Of a stretch of 64,000 nucleotides of DNA, positions 1-8,687 are shown piece after piece (the stretch's first letter is position 1; each line of letters begins with the position of its first letter). Below the pieces are notes generated by a model. The model was not told the origin of the DNA and made no database searches. It saw only the letters and a list, made by a program, of their open reading frames with translations. Origin of the DNA: Lactiplantibacillus xiangfangensis (GTDB lineage: Bacteria > Bacillota > Bacilli > Lactobacillales > Lactobacillaceae); NCBI RefSeq assembly GCF_001438845.1, contig NZ_JQCL01000080.1:224073-288072 (forward strand). The letters are read 5' to 3'. The position numbers and the translations under genes were made by a program.

Positions 1-117
1 TTATGTTTTGACACCGTTAACCGGTGGGCCGTGATTGGATCCGTCTTATGGTTCGTCGTGTTACTCGTTATCGAGTCCGGGATGCGCCGTCACCAACAAA
101 TTTCTAAAGATAATTAA
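1..117 (+). CDS. C-terminal end of a membrane protein (partial)
   Basis: The first base lies inside an open frame that runs 38 codons to a TAA at 115-117. The visible peptide has one hydrophobic segment (WAVIGSVLWFVVLLVIE) followed by a positively charged tail (RRHQQISK), as in the last transmembrane helix and cytoplasmic end of a polytopic protein. A terminator-like hairpin follows at once. The start is outside the window, so the family cannot be named. It lies just upstream of the copper-box promoter but is separated from it by the terminator, so it need not belong to the copper response. Confidence 0.6.
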   Translation, partial: LCFDTVNRWAVIGSVLWFVVLLVIESGMRRHQQISKDN

Positions 118-122
118 TTAAG

Positions 123-158
123 AAAAGCGGCTGTGACTTTTGTCATGGGCGTTTTTTT
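123..158 (+). terminator. Rho-independent terminator after the partial membrane protein gene
   Basis: An imperfect stem with an AAAA/TTTT base and a TGAC/GTCA top closes around a TTT loop and ends in seven T residues at 151-158. Confidence 0.6.
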
Positions 159-214
159 GTGGCCGGATGTTGCATTTTTACCAAGCGCATCTTTTTGATA
201 AAAATGGCTTATGC

Positions 215-250
215 TTGTAATTTATAAATCTATCGTTTACAATTGTAATC
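215..250 (+). promoter_or_regulatory. Promoter with overlapping CopY-type copper box
   Basis: A -35 TTGTAA (215-220) is followed after 17 bases by a -10 TACAAT (238-243). The -10 is embedded in GTTTACAATTGTAATC (235-250), which matches the consensus CopY/CopR operator RNYKACANNTGTMRNY at every defined position. A repressor bound here would cover the -10. This predicts copper-induced expression of the multicopper oxidase 31 bases downstream. No copY gene is in the window. Confidence 0.8.
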
Positions 251-280
251 AAAATAATGAGATGACGGGGGACCGGGTGA

Positions 281-1759
281 ATGCAAGCAAAAACGTGGGG
301 TTGGTTAGGGGTGCTAGGCATTGGGTTATTAGGATTAGGCTACGTTTACGGACAGCGTTCGTGGTCGCCGATGGGTGGGATGATGGGCGGTCGCCATGGT
401 GGTAACGGCATGATGATGTCTAAGACGGTTTCCGACGTTGCCACGTCGCAAACAACAACTGCGGCGCACCCGTTAGCTTTACCAAAACGGCTAAAGCCAA
501 CGCAGGCAACTAAAACGAAAGTCAGTTACACGTTGACTGCACAGACGAGTCAAATGGCGTTTAAACCGGGAACTAAGACTAAAACACTGGGGTACAACGG
601 TAACTATTTAGGCCCCGTGTTACAAGTTCGCCGGGGCCAAACGCTCCAAATTAAAACACGCAACCAGTTAACGCGTCCAACGACGTTTCACTGGCACGGC
701 GCGATCGTCCCCGGTAAAGATGATGGTGGGCCGCACCAAGTGGTTGCTCCGGGACAGAGTAAGACCGTTGCTTTTAAGATTCAACAGCCCGCGGCGACAT
801 TATGGTATCATCCACACGCAATGGGCAGTACGGCTAAACAAGTGTACCAGGGGCTAGCTGGTTTGATCTACGTCCGCGATAAGCAAAGTGACCAGCTACA
901 CTTACCGGACAAGTACGGCGTCAACGACTTTCCGGTTGTGATTCAAGACCGGAGCTTTACTAAAAATAATCAGTTTGATTACGACGCAGCTTACAACAGT
1001 GACGGGACAAAGGGGAATACGTTACTAATCAATGGCACCTTTAACCCGTATATCAGGGTCACGACTAAATTGGTTCGATTGCGATTCGTCAATGGGTCGA
1101 ATGCCCGTAATTATCAATTAAAGCTGTCCAATGGCCAAGCAATGCAGCAAATCGCCACGGACGGTGGCCTATTAAGCAAGCCGGTTGCGGTCAAGACGCT
1201 CAAACTATCGCCTGGTGAACGTGGTGAGGTCATCATTGATGCGGCAAAGTTTAAAGCGGGACAACCGGTGACGGTCAAAAATGGCCAGCAAGTCGTCTTA
1301 ACGCTACGATCAGCCCAAAAGAAAGTTAGTGACGGCCAGTTACCGGCGAACCTCCTCTCAGTCCCAACTGTCAATACAACCAATGCGCAACATCAAACGT
1401 TAGCATTTAACGGTATGGGGACCATGGTCAGTATCAATCATCAGCAGTATTCGAAAGATCGCATTGATTTAACCGCGCAGCAAGATCGGCCACAAGTCTG
1501 GACCTTGAAAAATACTGGCACGATGATGGGCGGGATGATTCACCCGTTTCATTTGCACGGTGTTCAATTTAGAATTTTGAGTATTAACGGGCAGGCCCCG
1601 CCAGCTAATTTACAAGGGTTGAAGGATACCGTTGCGTTAGATCCGGATAGTACGGTTAAGATTGCATTTAACTTTAAAGACCGGGGAATCTATATGTATC
1701 ACTGTCATAACTTGGAACATGAAGAAAATGGGATGATGGGGCAAATCAAGGTCAGTTAA
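281..1759 (+). CDS. Multicopper oxidase (CueO/CotA/SufI-like, laccase-type)
   Basis: This 492-residue protein has an N-terminal hydrophobic segment (residues 5-24, export signal or anchor) and all four copper-binding histidine motifs: HWHG near residue 137, YHPH near 177, HPFHLHG at 421-427 and HCHNLEH at 474-480. The Cys-His pair and the downstream ligands of the type 1 copper site are kept, so it should oxidise substrates (Cu(I), phenols or amines) with reduction of O2 to water outside the membrane. SufI proteins that lack copper sites are thus excluded. Methionine-rich stretches (residues 31-48, and MMGGM near 415) resemble those of CueO and suggest Cu(I) handling. Laccase activity on biogenic amines has been reported for Lactobacillus multicopper oxidases. 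ATG 281 has a GGGGGA ribosome site. A copper box covers the promoter, so copper detoxification is the best role. Confidence 0.92.
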   Translation: MQAKTWGWLGVLGIGLLGLGYVYGQRSWSPMGGMMGGRHGGNGMMMSKTVSDVATSQTTTAAHPLALPKRLKPTQATKTKVSYTLTAQTSQMAFKPGTKTKTLGYNGNYLGPVLQVRRGQTLQIKTRNQLTRPTTFHWHGAIVPGKDDGGPHQVVAPGQSKTVAFKIQQPAATLWYHPHAMGSTAKQVYQGLAGLIYVRDKQSDQLHLPDKYGVNDFPVVIQDRSFTKNNQFDYDAAYNSDGTKGNTLLINGTFNPYIRVTTKLVRLRFVNGSNARNYQLKLSNGQAMQQIATDGGLLSKPVAVKTLKLSPGERGEVIIDAAKFKAGQPVTVKNGQQVVLTLRSAQKKVSDGQLPANLLSVPTVNTTNAQHQTLAFNGMGTMVSINHQQYSKDRIDLTAQQDRPQVWTLKNTGTMMGGMIHPFHLHGVQFRILSINGQAPPANLQGLKDTVALDPDSTVKIAFNFKDRGIYMYHCHNLEHEENGMMGQIKVS

Positions 1760-1776
1760 TTAGTGTCAATCAATGC

Positions 1777-1820
1777 AAAAAACAACCATCAGGTCAGATT
1801 TGACTTGATGGTTGTTTTGT
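1777..1820. terminator. Bidirectional terminator between the oxidase gene and a converging gene
   Basis: A nearly perfect stem of about 17 bp (AAACAACCATCA and its complement, then GTCA/TGAC) has A-rich and T-rich flanks, so it can end transcripts from both sides. Confidence 0.85.
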
Positions 1821-1841
1821 CTTCCAGATCTAAAGTGCCAA

Positions 1842-2189
1842 TTATTTCGTTTGTGGCGTTGATTTAAGCTGTTTTTCTACGGCCTGAGTGTTTTTCATTA
1901 GGACCGCTTCATCACTGAGTGCCATAATTCGGTGGTGGGTGAGTAGGTCGTTAGTGAGTGCCTGGTAGACGAGCGGCGCGACGACCCAGCAAGTTTGCGT
2001 GTCGTATTCGGGCGCCGTGAGTAAGTCGTAACCGACGCTGTCATCGACGTAAACTTGAAAGCCAATACCAAGGCGAGCTTGAAGCCGTTTAGCATAGCGA
2101 TGGTAAAGGGCCTGGTTAGCGGCGGGATCACTAGTTGGGCCAACGATACGATCGCCCAACTGGAGACTAGGAACTAAACGAACTTGCAC
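1842..2189 (-). CDS. Conserved-looking hypothetical protein, 115 aa
   Basis: The frame starts at a GTG (2187-2189) with an AAAGGAGG site nine bases upstream, which is strong evidence for a real gene. The product is soluble with no transmembrane segment. It contains a YVDDSVGYDLLTAPEYDTQT segment and a basic, glutamine-rich end. I do not recognise a family. It converges on the multicopper oxidase and shares the terminator at 1777-1820. No function is proposed. Confidence 0.65.
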   Translation of the reverse strand: MQVRLVPSLQLGDRIVGPTSDPAANQALYHRYAKRLQARLGIGFQVYVDDSVGYDLLTAPEYDTQTCWVVAPLVYQALTNDLLTHHRIMALSDEAVLMKNTQAVEKQLKSTPQTK

Positions 2190-2415
2190 GGCAAAACGCC
2201 TCCTTTACGTTGAATTACTTAATCTTATTTTAAGCCACTCGCAGTAATTTTGCAGGAAAAATAGTTAAAATTAAAATGAACTGATTAGCGAATAGCCGTT
2301 AATTGGTTGGCTTTTCAGGATTTCTATCAATAATGATAGGTGGTGTGGGTACTTGATATTTAATGTTAAGCATGATCAACAGCAATCCAAGTACGATCCG
2401 TTTGCAATCTAAGCA

Positions 2416-2458
2416 CGCGTATTATACGCGCAAAAATGATATAATCACTTTATATAAT
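2416..2458 (+). promoter_or_regulatory. Promoter region with a 15-bp perfect palindrome
   Basis: CGCGTAT and ATACGCG (2416-2430) flank a single T as a perfect inverted repeat. Two -10-like TATAAT hexamers follow at 2440-2445 and 2453-2458. The palindrome occupies the -35 zone of the ATPase promoter and looks like an operator, possibly bound by the winged-helix end of the ATPase itself (inference). Confidence 0.55.
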
Positions 2459-2474
2459 ACGGGGAGCGATGTAG

Positions 2475-3742
2475 ATGCCTTGGAATTCGAAGAAGGGCAT
2501 GCAGTCCGAGCAATCATTGGGAGAATGGTTTACACCAAGCCTGCCAGCAGTAAATAATTACGTTGATCGTGGAACTTTAGACAAAAAAATCTTTCGTGAA
2601 TTTGCGCAAAAAGGTCGGCAAGTTTTGGTGTACGGTCCAACTAGTGCAGGCAAGACAAGCATGGTGCTAGATAATTTAGCTCGTTTAAACCACCAGTATC
2701 AGACCAATTATGTTCGTGTAACGATGACCAATTCAACAACTACTGAATCCTTTATTGCCGACGTAGCCAATCAGTTAAACTTAGAACGTGATGTGCAAGT
2801 GACTGAGCCCGCTGAAAATGGTGAAAGTATCAAGGGAGAATTCGGTCTTCGAAGATTGCTGAAAATTTCTGGTGAGTTACAAGATAAAGTTTCAAAACAA
2901 GTCACTACTGAACATTATAGTGGGACTGATGATTTTTCGATATTGGAAGACGTATTGTTTAGAACTAATACTGTGCTGATTGTGGATGATATGGAAAATC
3001 TTACAGATAATGCGCAATCATTACGGATACGATTGGCAGAAATTGCAAAAAATATGTCGGATGATGCTGTCAATTACTCAACTTCATATGCAAAATTGTT
3101 TTTGTCGGTATAGCAGAAACAGCGGAGCAACTGTGGAATGACGTTCAATCGTTAAAAAGTAGACTAGCGACTATCAAGGTTCCTTATTTGAATCAAGATG
3201 AGAGTAGTGCCATTCTTGAAAACGGTTGGCATCACTCTTCGCTTATTAGTTCACGTGAACAAGTTGAACGAGCTACTTATATATCGAGTGGTATTGGTAA
3301 AGTGGTTCATGAAATTGGTCAGAAAACGGGATATGCGGCTATTGATGACGAGACACTAAAAATTCAAGATAAACATATTAATACTGCGATTAGTGACATT
3401 TTAGATGTCAATGAGTTGGATTACGAATCTATTTTAGAGAATGCAAAGAATCGTAACAAAACAAAAACACGTGTAAGAAATTATGTTTTATATGTAATGG
3501 CAAATAGTGGTGAAATGAGCATGACTAGTCAGGAAGTCCTTCAAGCAGTTAACAAACTACGTCAAGATACTAATTTAAAGATTAGTTCGATTAGTCCAGC
3601 CTTGTCAAAGCTAAAATCAATGGATGTACTTGCACAAGAGACCAGAAATAAATGGCACTACTCTGATCCAATGTTTAAGGCCTATGTCCGAGAACATCGA
3701 GCAGAGTTGCTTGATACGGTGAATTGGAGTAATGAACAATAG
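2475..3742 (+). pseudogene. AAA+ ATPase with winged-helix C-terminus, frameshifted
   Basis: The first part (2475-3113) has a Walker A motif GPTSAGKTS near residue 52 and a Walker B LIVDDMEN near 175. It then hits TAG at 3111. Reading continues coherently in the -1 frame from the A-run at 3092-3095 (AKIVFVGIAETAEQLW...) to 3742. One extra A would restore a 422-residue protein. The C-terminal 85 residues (SPALSKLKSMDVL...WHYSDPMFKAYV) look like a winged-helix domain, as in ORC/Cdc6-like or archaeal-type AAA ATPases. ATG 2475 has a GGGGAG site eight bases upstream. The gene is AT-rich compared with its neighbours and stands alone, which suggests horizontal acquisition. The break could be a true mutation, a sequencing indel in a homopolymer, or less likely programmed frameshifting. 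Partners and function are unknown. Confidence 0.7.
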
Positions 3743-3762
3743 GACCGTACTATTTGTAGACT

Positions 3763-3821
3763 AAAAAATATCCGTTGATGATAATCAGGACAAATCTTGA
3801 TTACTGTCAACGGATATTTTA
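3763..3821. terminator. Bidirectional terminator between the ATPase and lactate permease genes
   Basis: AATATCCGTTGA and its exact complement form a 12-bp outer stem, with further pairing (ATCA/TTGAT) inside. A and T runs on the flanks serve both converging genes. Confidence 0.8.
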
Positions 3822-3834
3822 GTATACATTTGAG

Positions 3835-5427
3835 TTATAACAACTGACTTAAAACTAATCCCGCGATCCCAACTAGGGCTGCGTAGGCAAGTCCGGGTAA
3901 GATCGTCTTACGGAGGATTGTGCCTTCTTCACCGCTTAAGCCGACGACGGAACTGACGGCCACGATGTTGTGAACACAGATCATGTTACCGGCCGCTGCC
4001 CCGATGAGTTGTGCGGCTAAGACTAGGTTAGGGTTCAAGTGGGCATTCGTTGCGATATCCCCTTGAATCTGAGCGAAAGTTAAGGTCGAGACGGTCGTAC
4101 TACCAGTGACAAATGCCCCCAGCTGGCCTAAGAACGGTGCCATGAAGATCCAGATCCCCGCGAGGTAAGTGGCAACGAACTTTGCAATGTACATCGGCAT
4201 GCTTGGCAGGTCGGCTTGATTCAAGCCGGAGTTGGTAAAGACTTGGACCATGACTAGGGTGACGGCTAAGGCTAACGCGGTGCCACCCATTGAACTGACG
4301 ACCTTTTTAGCTGTCGGAAACAGTGGCTTGAATGATTGGGCCTGAACGAGTAGCCCGATAATTGCCGCTAAGACGAGGACCGTTCCGGGAGAATAGAGAA
4401 ACTCCCAATCCGAGTTGATACTGGTGAAGCCAAGAATGTGGCGCCATGAGAAGTTGGCGTAGGCCGTCATTAACTTTTGGAGGCCACTGAAAACACGACT
4501 TGCGAGTAGTAGTACTACGACTAGTAAGTAAGGAAACCAAGCTTTAAGCAGTGACATCTTTTTAGGGGTGCCAGTCGCGGTCGGCTGATAGTTAGCAACT
4601 TGCCACGGCTGGGTTTGAACCCGTTTTGGAAGCAACCACCGCTGCCGGATACTGAGAATGGCAATGACTAAGGTTCCGAGTGGTGCAATGATGGACACAA
4701 ATTCGTAACCGATTAACCAGGCACTAAGTAGCGCAATACTACTGTAAATCAGGCCAATCACGAGCGCCCAAGGCAGGACTTCCACCCACTGTTTGAAGCG
4801 GTTCTTTTTGGGGCCAAACCACAAGATCAAAATTAGAATCAAGATAGCTGGCATGAGGGCACCGACAAATAGATCGAGTTGCGTGACGTGTAGCCCAATC
4901 AGATTCAACGTACTCGTTTTTTCAGTCACGTTACTGAGTCCAACGGTCAGTGGCGTTCCAACGGCCCCAAACGCCGCGGGAGTCGAATCCGCAACGAGCG
5001 CCAAGATAACGGCCGCTAATGGTGAAAAGCCCAAAGCAATGAGCAACGGTGCGGTGACCATGGCGGGGGTACCGAAACCAGAGACCCCTTCGATTAAACC
5101 GCCAAATAGGAAAGCGACTAGAATAGTTTGGAGCCGCATATCAGCTGATAGAGCTTGAAACCCCTGATTGATCCGGTCAATGGCCCCCGTTGCGCGTAGG
5201 CAATTGAGCATTAATAAAGCCCCAAATAGAATCCATAAGATGGGCAGCGACTTATGCAGGGCTTGTAACACTGACGCGCTCAGTACGGCTGGCGACATGT
5301 GCCAAAAGAAGTAGCCAGTAATAATGACGACAACGGCACTGATACTCATGCCCTTTGTTGCGGGTAAGTTAAACCCGCCGAGCAAGATCAATGGTAATAG
5401 GATGGCTGCAGCAGCAACGATAATCAT
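3835..5427 (-). CDS. lctP: L-lactate permease (LctP family)
   Basis: A 530-residue polytopic membrane protein of the lactate permease family, with about 13 hydrophobic helices. Typical segments include GLIEGVSGFGTPAMVTAPLL and the conserved C-terminal stretch AAAGNMICVHNIVAVSSVVGLSGEEG. It should move lactate (or glycolate) with protons across the cell membrane. An upstream in-frame start at 5496 is possible, but the ATG at 5425-5427 has AAAGGAG ten bases upstream, and this start also avoids overlap with the preceding gene. The gene follows the membrane protein gene at 5456-6811 by 28 bases, so the two are probably co-transcribed. The final segment ends at the bidirectional terminator. Confidence 0.93.
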   Translation of the reverse strand: MIIVAAAAILLPLILLGGFNLPATKGMSISAVVVIITGYFFWHMSPAVLSASVLQALHKSLPILWILFGALLMLNCLRATGAIDRINQGFQALSADMRLQTILVAFLFGGLIEGVSGFGTPAMVTAPLLIALGFSPLAAVILALVADSTPAAFGAVGTPLTVGLSNVTEKTSTLNLIGLHVTQLDLFVGALMPAILILILILWFGPKKNRFKQWVEVLPWALVIGLIYSSIALLSAWLIGYEFVSIIAPLGTLVIAILSIRQRWLLPKRVQTQPWQVANYQPTATGTPKKMSLLKAWFPYLLVVVLLLASRVFSGLQKLMTAYANFSWRHILGFTSINSDWEFLYSPGTVLVLAAIIGLLVQAQSFKPLFPTAKKVVSSMGGTALALAVTLVMVQVFTNSGLNQADLPSMPMYIAKFVATYLAGIWIFMAPFLGQLGAFVTGSTTVSTLTFAQIQGDIATNAHLNPNLVLAAQLIGAAAGNMICVHNIVAVSSVVGLSGEEGTILRKTILPGLAYAALVGIAGLVLSQLL

Positions 5428-5455
5428 GAACGATGCACTCCTTTCGAACGGCTCG

Positions 5456-6811
5456 TTAAGCGGCGAGGTCCTTAGACGCTTGTTGGTGTTGACCATACAA
5501 GTTGATGAGGGTAATGACCAGAGAAATTCCGACTAGTGGCCACGCCATTCCCATCTGATAGCTTGATTTAAGGGCCGGGTTACTAGGATTGAAAAAGGCC
5601 ATTAGTTTAAGGTGGTTAACCGCACTAACGGTGACCAATAATCCAAAGAAGCAGAGTTGGCAAAGTAACCCGCCGTAAGTTGAGAACCGGTACTTATGAA
5701 TGATGGCTAAGTCGGGGTCGCTTTTTTCGGCGGCGTATACACTGTCGTTAATGGCCGGGTTCTCAAAACCGATGGCCATGGCAATTAGTAGTAGGCCCAC
5801 AGCGTATAAAGCGGGAATCGTCGTCAAAGCCAGTAAGTGACCTAGGATCAAGCCGCCGTTGGCAAGTTGTGTCGCACGTTGCTTATTGGGAGCGATGGCC
5901 AGGTAAAGTGGTCGCCCACCTTCAAAGCCAAGCAGGTATAGGGCAAAGACTAAGTACATGCCCTTAGTGCCAAACATAAAGTAACCGAAGAAACTATTAA
6001 ATAATAAAACGAAACTGAGTAAGAAGCCCCGGTTAAGGATGCGGACCTTGTTTGCTGGCATGAATTTCCAGTCCGCTGCCAGTTCGATGTTTAGTAAGAT
6101 AATGGCAATCACAATGATACCTAGAACGTATGGTAAGGCAATGGTCAGACTAATCTTTCGTAACAGCGTCAGTAAGGCAATGGCTGCAAAGAAGGCGATA
6201 AAAATGACCACCCGCCATATCTTAACTGGGTGGGCCTGTCCCGCGGCATGTTCATCGTAAAACGCCAAGGAGAACTGGTTCAATAGGTGACCAGCGGGGA
6301 TGGCAATCACGAAGAGTATGGCCAGGAGTACGAAGGCCAAGCGGTACTGAAGGTCGAGCCAAAAATCGAGGCCAAATAAAAGACCCAAGCCAAGAAAAAT
6401 CAGCCAGTACATCTGTTTGAGCTTGAAATCGGTACTTTGACTCAAATGGAGCTTAATGGTTAGGTAGTAGGGCCAGATATTGGCGGAAGTGTAGCCTAGA
6501 CACAGAGCGCCGATAATCACCGCAATCAGGTTACTGGTGATGCTGAAGAGCAAGCTACCGAATATGCCAAGCCATAAACAGATCAGCAGGTAGTTGCTCG
6601 CTTTTAAACCTAGATGCTTGGTTCCAAACACGCTGGCAGCGCGCGCGACGTAAAAGACAATAATCGCAACTAAATAATTCACGCTGTGCGTCTGCTGGTA
6701 TTTAAATAAAATTAATACGTATGGTAGGATGATCCCAATATTTGCTAAAAAGTTGAGGGTCGCAACCGAAAAATCCAAACCAAAGTTCCGTAATCTACTC
6801 AATAATCTCAC
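5456..6811 (-). CDS. Polytopic membrane protein, MFS-like, upstream of lctP
   Basis: About twelve hydrophobic helices with a long charged loop in the middle (YDEHAAGQAHPVKIWR) give the 6+6 layout of a major facilitator. I see no motif that identifies the substrate. The frame is open back to a TTG at 6862, but a TATACT hexamer (complement of 6840-6845) lies inside that extension and could be the promoter, so a start at the GTG at 6811 or just after it is more likely; no strong ribosome site decides it. It probably forms an operon with lctP, which suggests a role in organic acid or osmolyte traffic, but this is only context. Confidence 0.6.
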   Translation of the reverse strand: MRLLSRLRNFGLDFSVATLNFLANIGIILPYVLILFKYQQTHSVNYLVAIIVFYVARAASVFGTKHLGLKASNYLLICLWLGIFGSLLFSITSNLIAVIIGALCLGYTSANIWPYYLTIKLHLSQSTDFKLKQMYWLIFLGLGLLFGLDFWLDLQYRLAFVLLAILFVIAIPAGHLLNQFSLAFYDEHAAGQAHPVKIWRVVIFIAFFAAIALLTLLRKISLTIALPYVLGIIVIAIILLNIELAADWKFMPANKVRILNRGFLLSFVLLFNSFFGYFMFGTKGMYLVFALYLLGFEGGRPLYLAIAPNKQRATQLANGGLILGHLLALTTIPALYAVGLLLIAMAIGFENPAINDSVYAAEKSDPDLAIIHKYRFSTYGGLLCQLCFFGLLVTVSAVNHLKLMAFFNPSNPALKSSYQMGMAWPLVGISLVITLINLYGQHQQASKDLAA

Positions 6812-6912
6812 ACACCATTCCACAAATTTACACACTATCAGTATAGCAATTTGTAAGGGCAAATGCTGACAAAGTGAGCCTTCTCCGTCTAAGAATCGGT
6901 TGTGAACTACGA

Positions 6913-6956
6913 CAAAAAACAGCTAACACGTTTTGATGGCTTCGGCGTGCTAGCTG
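6913..6956 (-). terminator. Terminator after the 96-aa gene
   Basis: CAGCTA-CACG and CGTG-TAGCTG arms enclose about 15 bases. Read on the minus strand, the stem ends in TTTTTTG. Confidence 0.8.
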
Positions 6957-6968
6957 TAAGTGATTAGG

Positions 6969-7259
6969 TTAGTGGGTTGTTTCTGAATTATCAGACCAAC
7001 CGTGAGTCACAAAATCAGTATAAATGGGCTGGAAGTAATCCTGTTTTAGTTGCTGGATCAACGCTTCACGTTCATCAGTGGGGAGCAACAGTAAGTTACG
7101 TTGTTGCTTTTGCCAAACGAAAGCTTCGGCGCCAAATGAACGAACCTTGTACCAGTTTGCCATGACGCGGGAAGGGACGTGCTCAAAATCAGTGTCGCCG
7201 GTCGCTTTGACGTAAGCGGCATTATCCCAGTCGGTCGTTACTACTTGTTGATAGTCGAT
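6969..7259 (-). CDS. Small hypothetical protein with an apparent ATC start codon
   Basis: An internal ATG at 7163 would give only 64 residues and has no ribosome site. The same frame is open upstream through 32 more plausible codons (IDYQQVVTTDWDNAAYVKAT...) to a perfect GGAGG at 7268-7272 (minus strand). No ATG, GTG or TTG lies between. The sequence after GGAGG is ATTCT-ATC-ATC-GAC, and the second ATC sits eight bases from the GGAGG, the ideal spacing. Either initiation uses ATC, as ATT is used in infC, or the start has been lost by mutation and only a remnant is made. The 96-residue product is soluble and acidic at the C-terminus. Family unknown. Confidence 0.6.
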   Translation of the reverse strand: MDYQQVVTTDWDNAAYVKATGDTDFEHVPSRVMANWYKVRSFGAEAFVWQKQQRNLLLLPTDEREALIQQLKQDYFQPIYTDFVTHGWSDNSETTH

Positions 7260-7262
7260 GAT

Positions 7263-7654
7263 AGAATCCTCCGGTGGTTAAGTTAAGATAATTTATTGTA
7301 GCATCATTGGGCGAGTAATTGCTAATGATTATGGGATGAAGGATGTCGTAGTGTTAAAAATAGTGTGAAAGTAACTGGTATCGTGAATGGAAAGTGGTAA
7401 GCTTAAAAAATGGAAAATACAGGGGATGGACTAGTCGGTGGATGTCAGATGGTGGTAGTTGTAATTTCTTACTTTAACTAATAAATTTCAACATCAAAAC
7501 CTAGCCCACCAGCTTATCCCATGCGCCTACATAAAACAAAACCTTTTACGGAGAAATCGTGCATTTTAACTCCTACTTATTTATAATAAAAGTTATGTTC
7601 TAACTAGAAAGAACGATTTTTAACAAACACAGCATTAACGTAAGGGGCTTGAGA
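7263..7654. other. Intergenic region upstream of the acetyltransferase gene
   Basis: About 390 bases without a convincing gene. It holds a TATAAT at 7582-7587 without a good -35, and a small inverted repeat TTCTAACTAGAA (7599-7610) just after it that could be an operator for the acetyltransferase. Nothing else stands out. Confidence 0.4.
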
Positions 7655-8176
7655 ATGGAAACAACAACACGTCAATTAACTACTGATGATGTACAAACAT
7701 TACAACAAATCAGCATTGAAACTTATACGGATACTTTTGAAGCTCAAAATACGGCCGCTAATATGCGCGCGTTTCTCGAATCGGCTTATAATCTACCAAA
7801 ATTAACAGCGGAACTTGCCAATCCGAACTCACGGTTTTACTTTGTCGAACACGATCACCAACCCATGGGGTACCTTAAACTTAACGTTGAAGATGCTCAG
7901 TCGGAGAAAATGGGGCACGACACCTTAGAAATTGAACGGATCTATATTCGACCAGCTTTCAAGCACCAAGGTTTGGGAAGTGCCTTTATTAAACAGGCGA
8001 TTGACTTAGCCAAGCAAGCTCATAAAACTAAAATTTGGTTGGGTGTTTGGGAACATAACGAACCCGCTAAGGCATTTTATGCCAAGTGGGGCTTTAAGCA
8101 ATTTAGTTCACACACCTTTGTCATGGGTGACGACCCCCAGACGGATTTACTGATGATCAAATCGCTGGACGACTAG
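7655..8176 (+). CDS. paiA: PaiA-like polyamine N-acetyltransferase (GNAT)
   Basis: This 173-residue GNAT protein matches Bacillus subtilis PaiA along its length from memory: LQQISIETYTDTFEAQN, LNVEDAQSEKMG, LEIERIYIRPAFKHQGLG (acetyl-CoA binding motif A) and IWLGVWEHNEPAKAFYAKWGF. PaiA acetylates spermidine and spermine with acetyl-CoA, lowering polyamine toxicity. The ATG at 7655 has AAGGGG seven bases upstream; the TTG six bases earlier is too close to the site. The gene is single, between two terminator regions. No paiB is beside it. Confidence 0.88.
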   Translation: METTTRQLTTDDVQTLQQISIETYTDTFEAQNTAANMRAFLESAYNLPKLTAELANPNSRFYFVEHDHQPMGYLKLNVEDAQSEKMGHDTLEIERIYIRPAFKHQGLGSAFIKQAIDLAKQAHKTKIWLGVWEHNEPAKAFYAKWGFKQFSSHTFVMGDDPQTDLLMIKSLDD

Positions 8177-8183
8177 CTAACTT

Positions 8184-8238
8184 AAAAAGCCGTAACTCGA
8201 TAAAATTCCAGTCAATTTTATTGAGTTACGGCTTTTTT
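8184..8238. terminator. Bidirectional terminator after paiA
   Basis: AAAAAGCCGTAACTC pairs exactly with GAGTTACGGCTTTTT, with further ATAAAAT/ATTTTAT pairing. It serves both converging genes, and the stop codon of the minus-strand gene lies at its edge. Confidence 0.9.
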
Positions 8239-8687
8239 TAGTGGCGTCTCGGTTTCGTAGTGTGGTGATTCAATACGACTTGATCGATGATGTAGGCCAA
8301 TAGTTGAAGGCCACAAAAAAGGGTCCAAAGCTGCCAACTCCAACTGATCCAAGGCGCAAAGCTGAATAAGGACAACAAAACGAACCAGTTCATGCCAAAT
8401 AACCACCAGAGCCAAGTTGTTTTTGGTGAAAAAATCCATTGATGCGTTGCAGGAATAAATAGATTACCGGGTAAGGCCCGAAATACCAAAATGAGCGCGG
8501 GCATAACGGCGCTTTCAACCATGGCGATTTTGAGATTACTGTTTGAATGGATATTCAACATATCAGGGGTCCAACCAAAGTGGACGGGTACCGTGGTCAC
8601 TAATAAGCCTTGCAAAAGAAATACGATTAATGGTTGTAAAACTAGAAGTCCTAATAATAGCAGGGTGATTTTTTTAATGTTCCCCAT
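8238..8687 (-). CDS. Small integral membrane protein, 149 aa
   Basis: Four hydrophobic segments (about residues 7-30, 55-75, 93-112, 115-140) and a basic end (NHHTTKPRRH). The ATG is preceded by GGGAAGAAG. The segment VPVHFGWTPDMLNIHSN faintly recalls the PIHW motif of DUF1648/SdpI-type immunity proteins, but this is weak and I would not assign the family. It has its own promoter region shared divergently with the glycosyltransferase pair. Confidence 0.6.
   Translation of the reverse strand: MGNIKKITLLLLGLLVLQPLIVFLLQGLLVTTVPVHFGWTPDMLNIHSNSNLKIAMVESAVMPALILVFRALPGNLFIPATHQWIFSPKTTWLWWLFGMNWFVLLSLFSFAPWISWSWQLWTLFCGLQLLAYIIDQVVLNHHTTKPRRH

Noticed and set aside
2363-2557. 64-codon frame overlapping the ATPase start
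   Set aside because: It spans the promoter palindrome and both -10 sites and has no ribosome site.
4793-5158. Plus-strand 121-codon frame inside lctP
   Set aside because: It is antisense to a clear transporter gene, has no ribosome site and reflects the codon pattern of the other strand.
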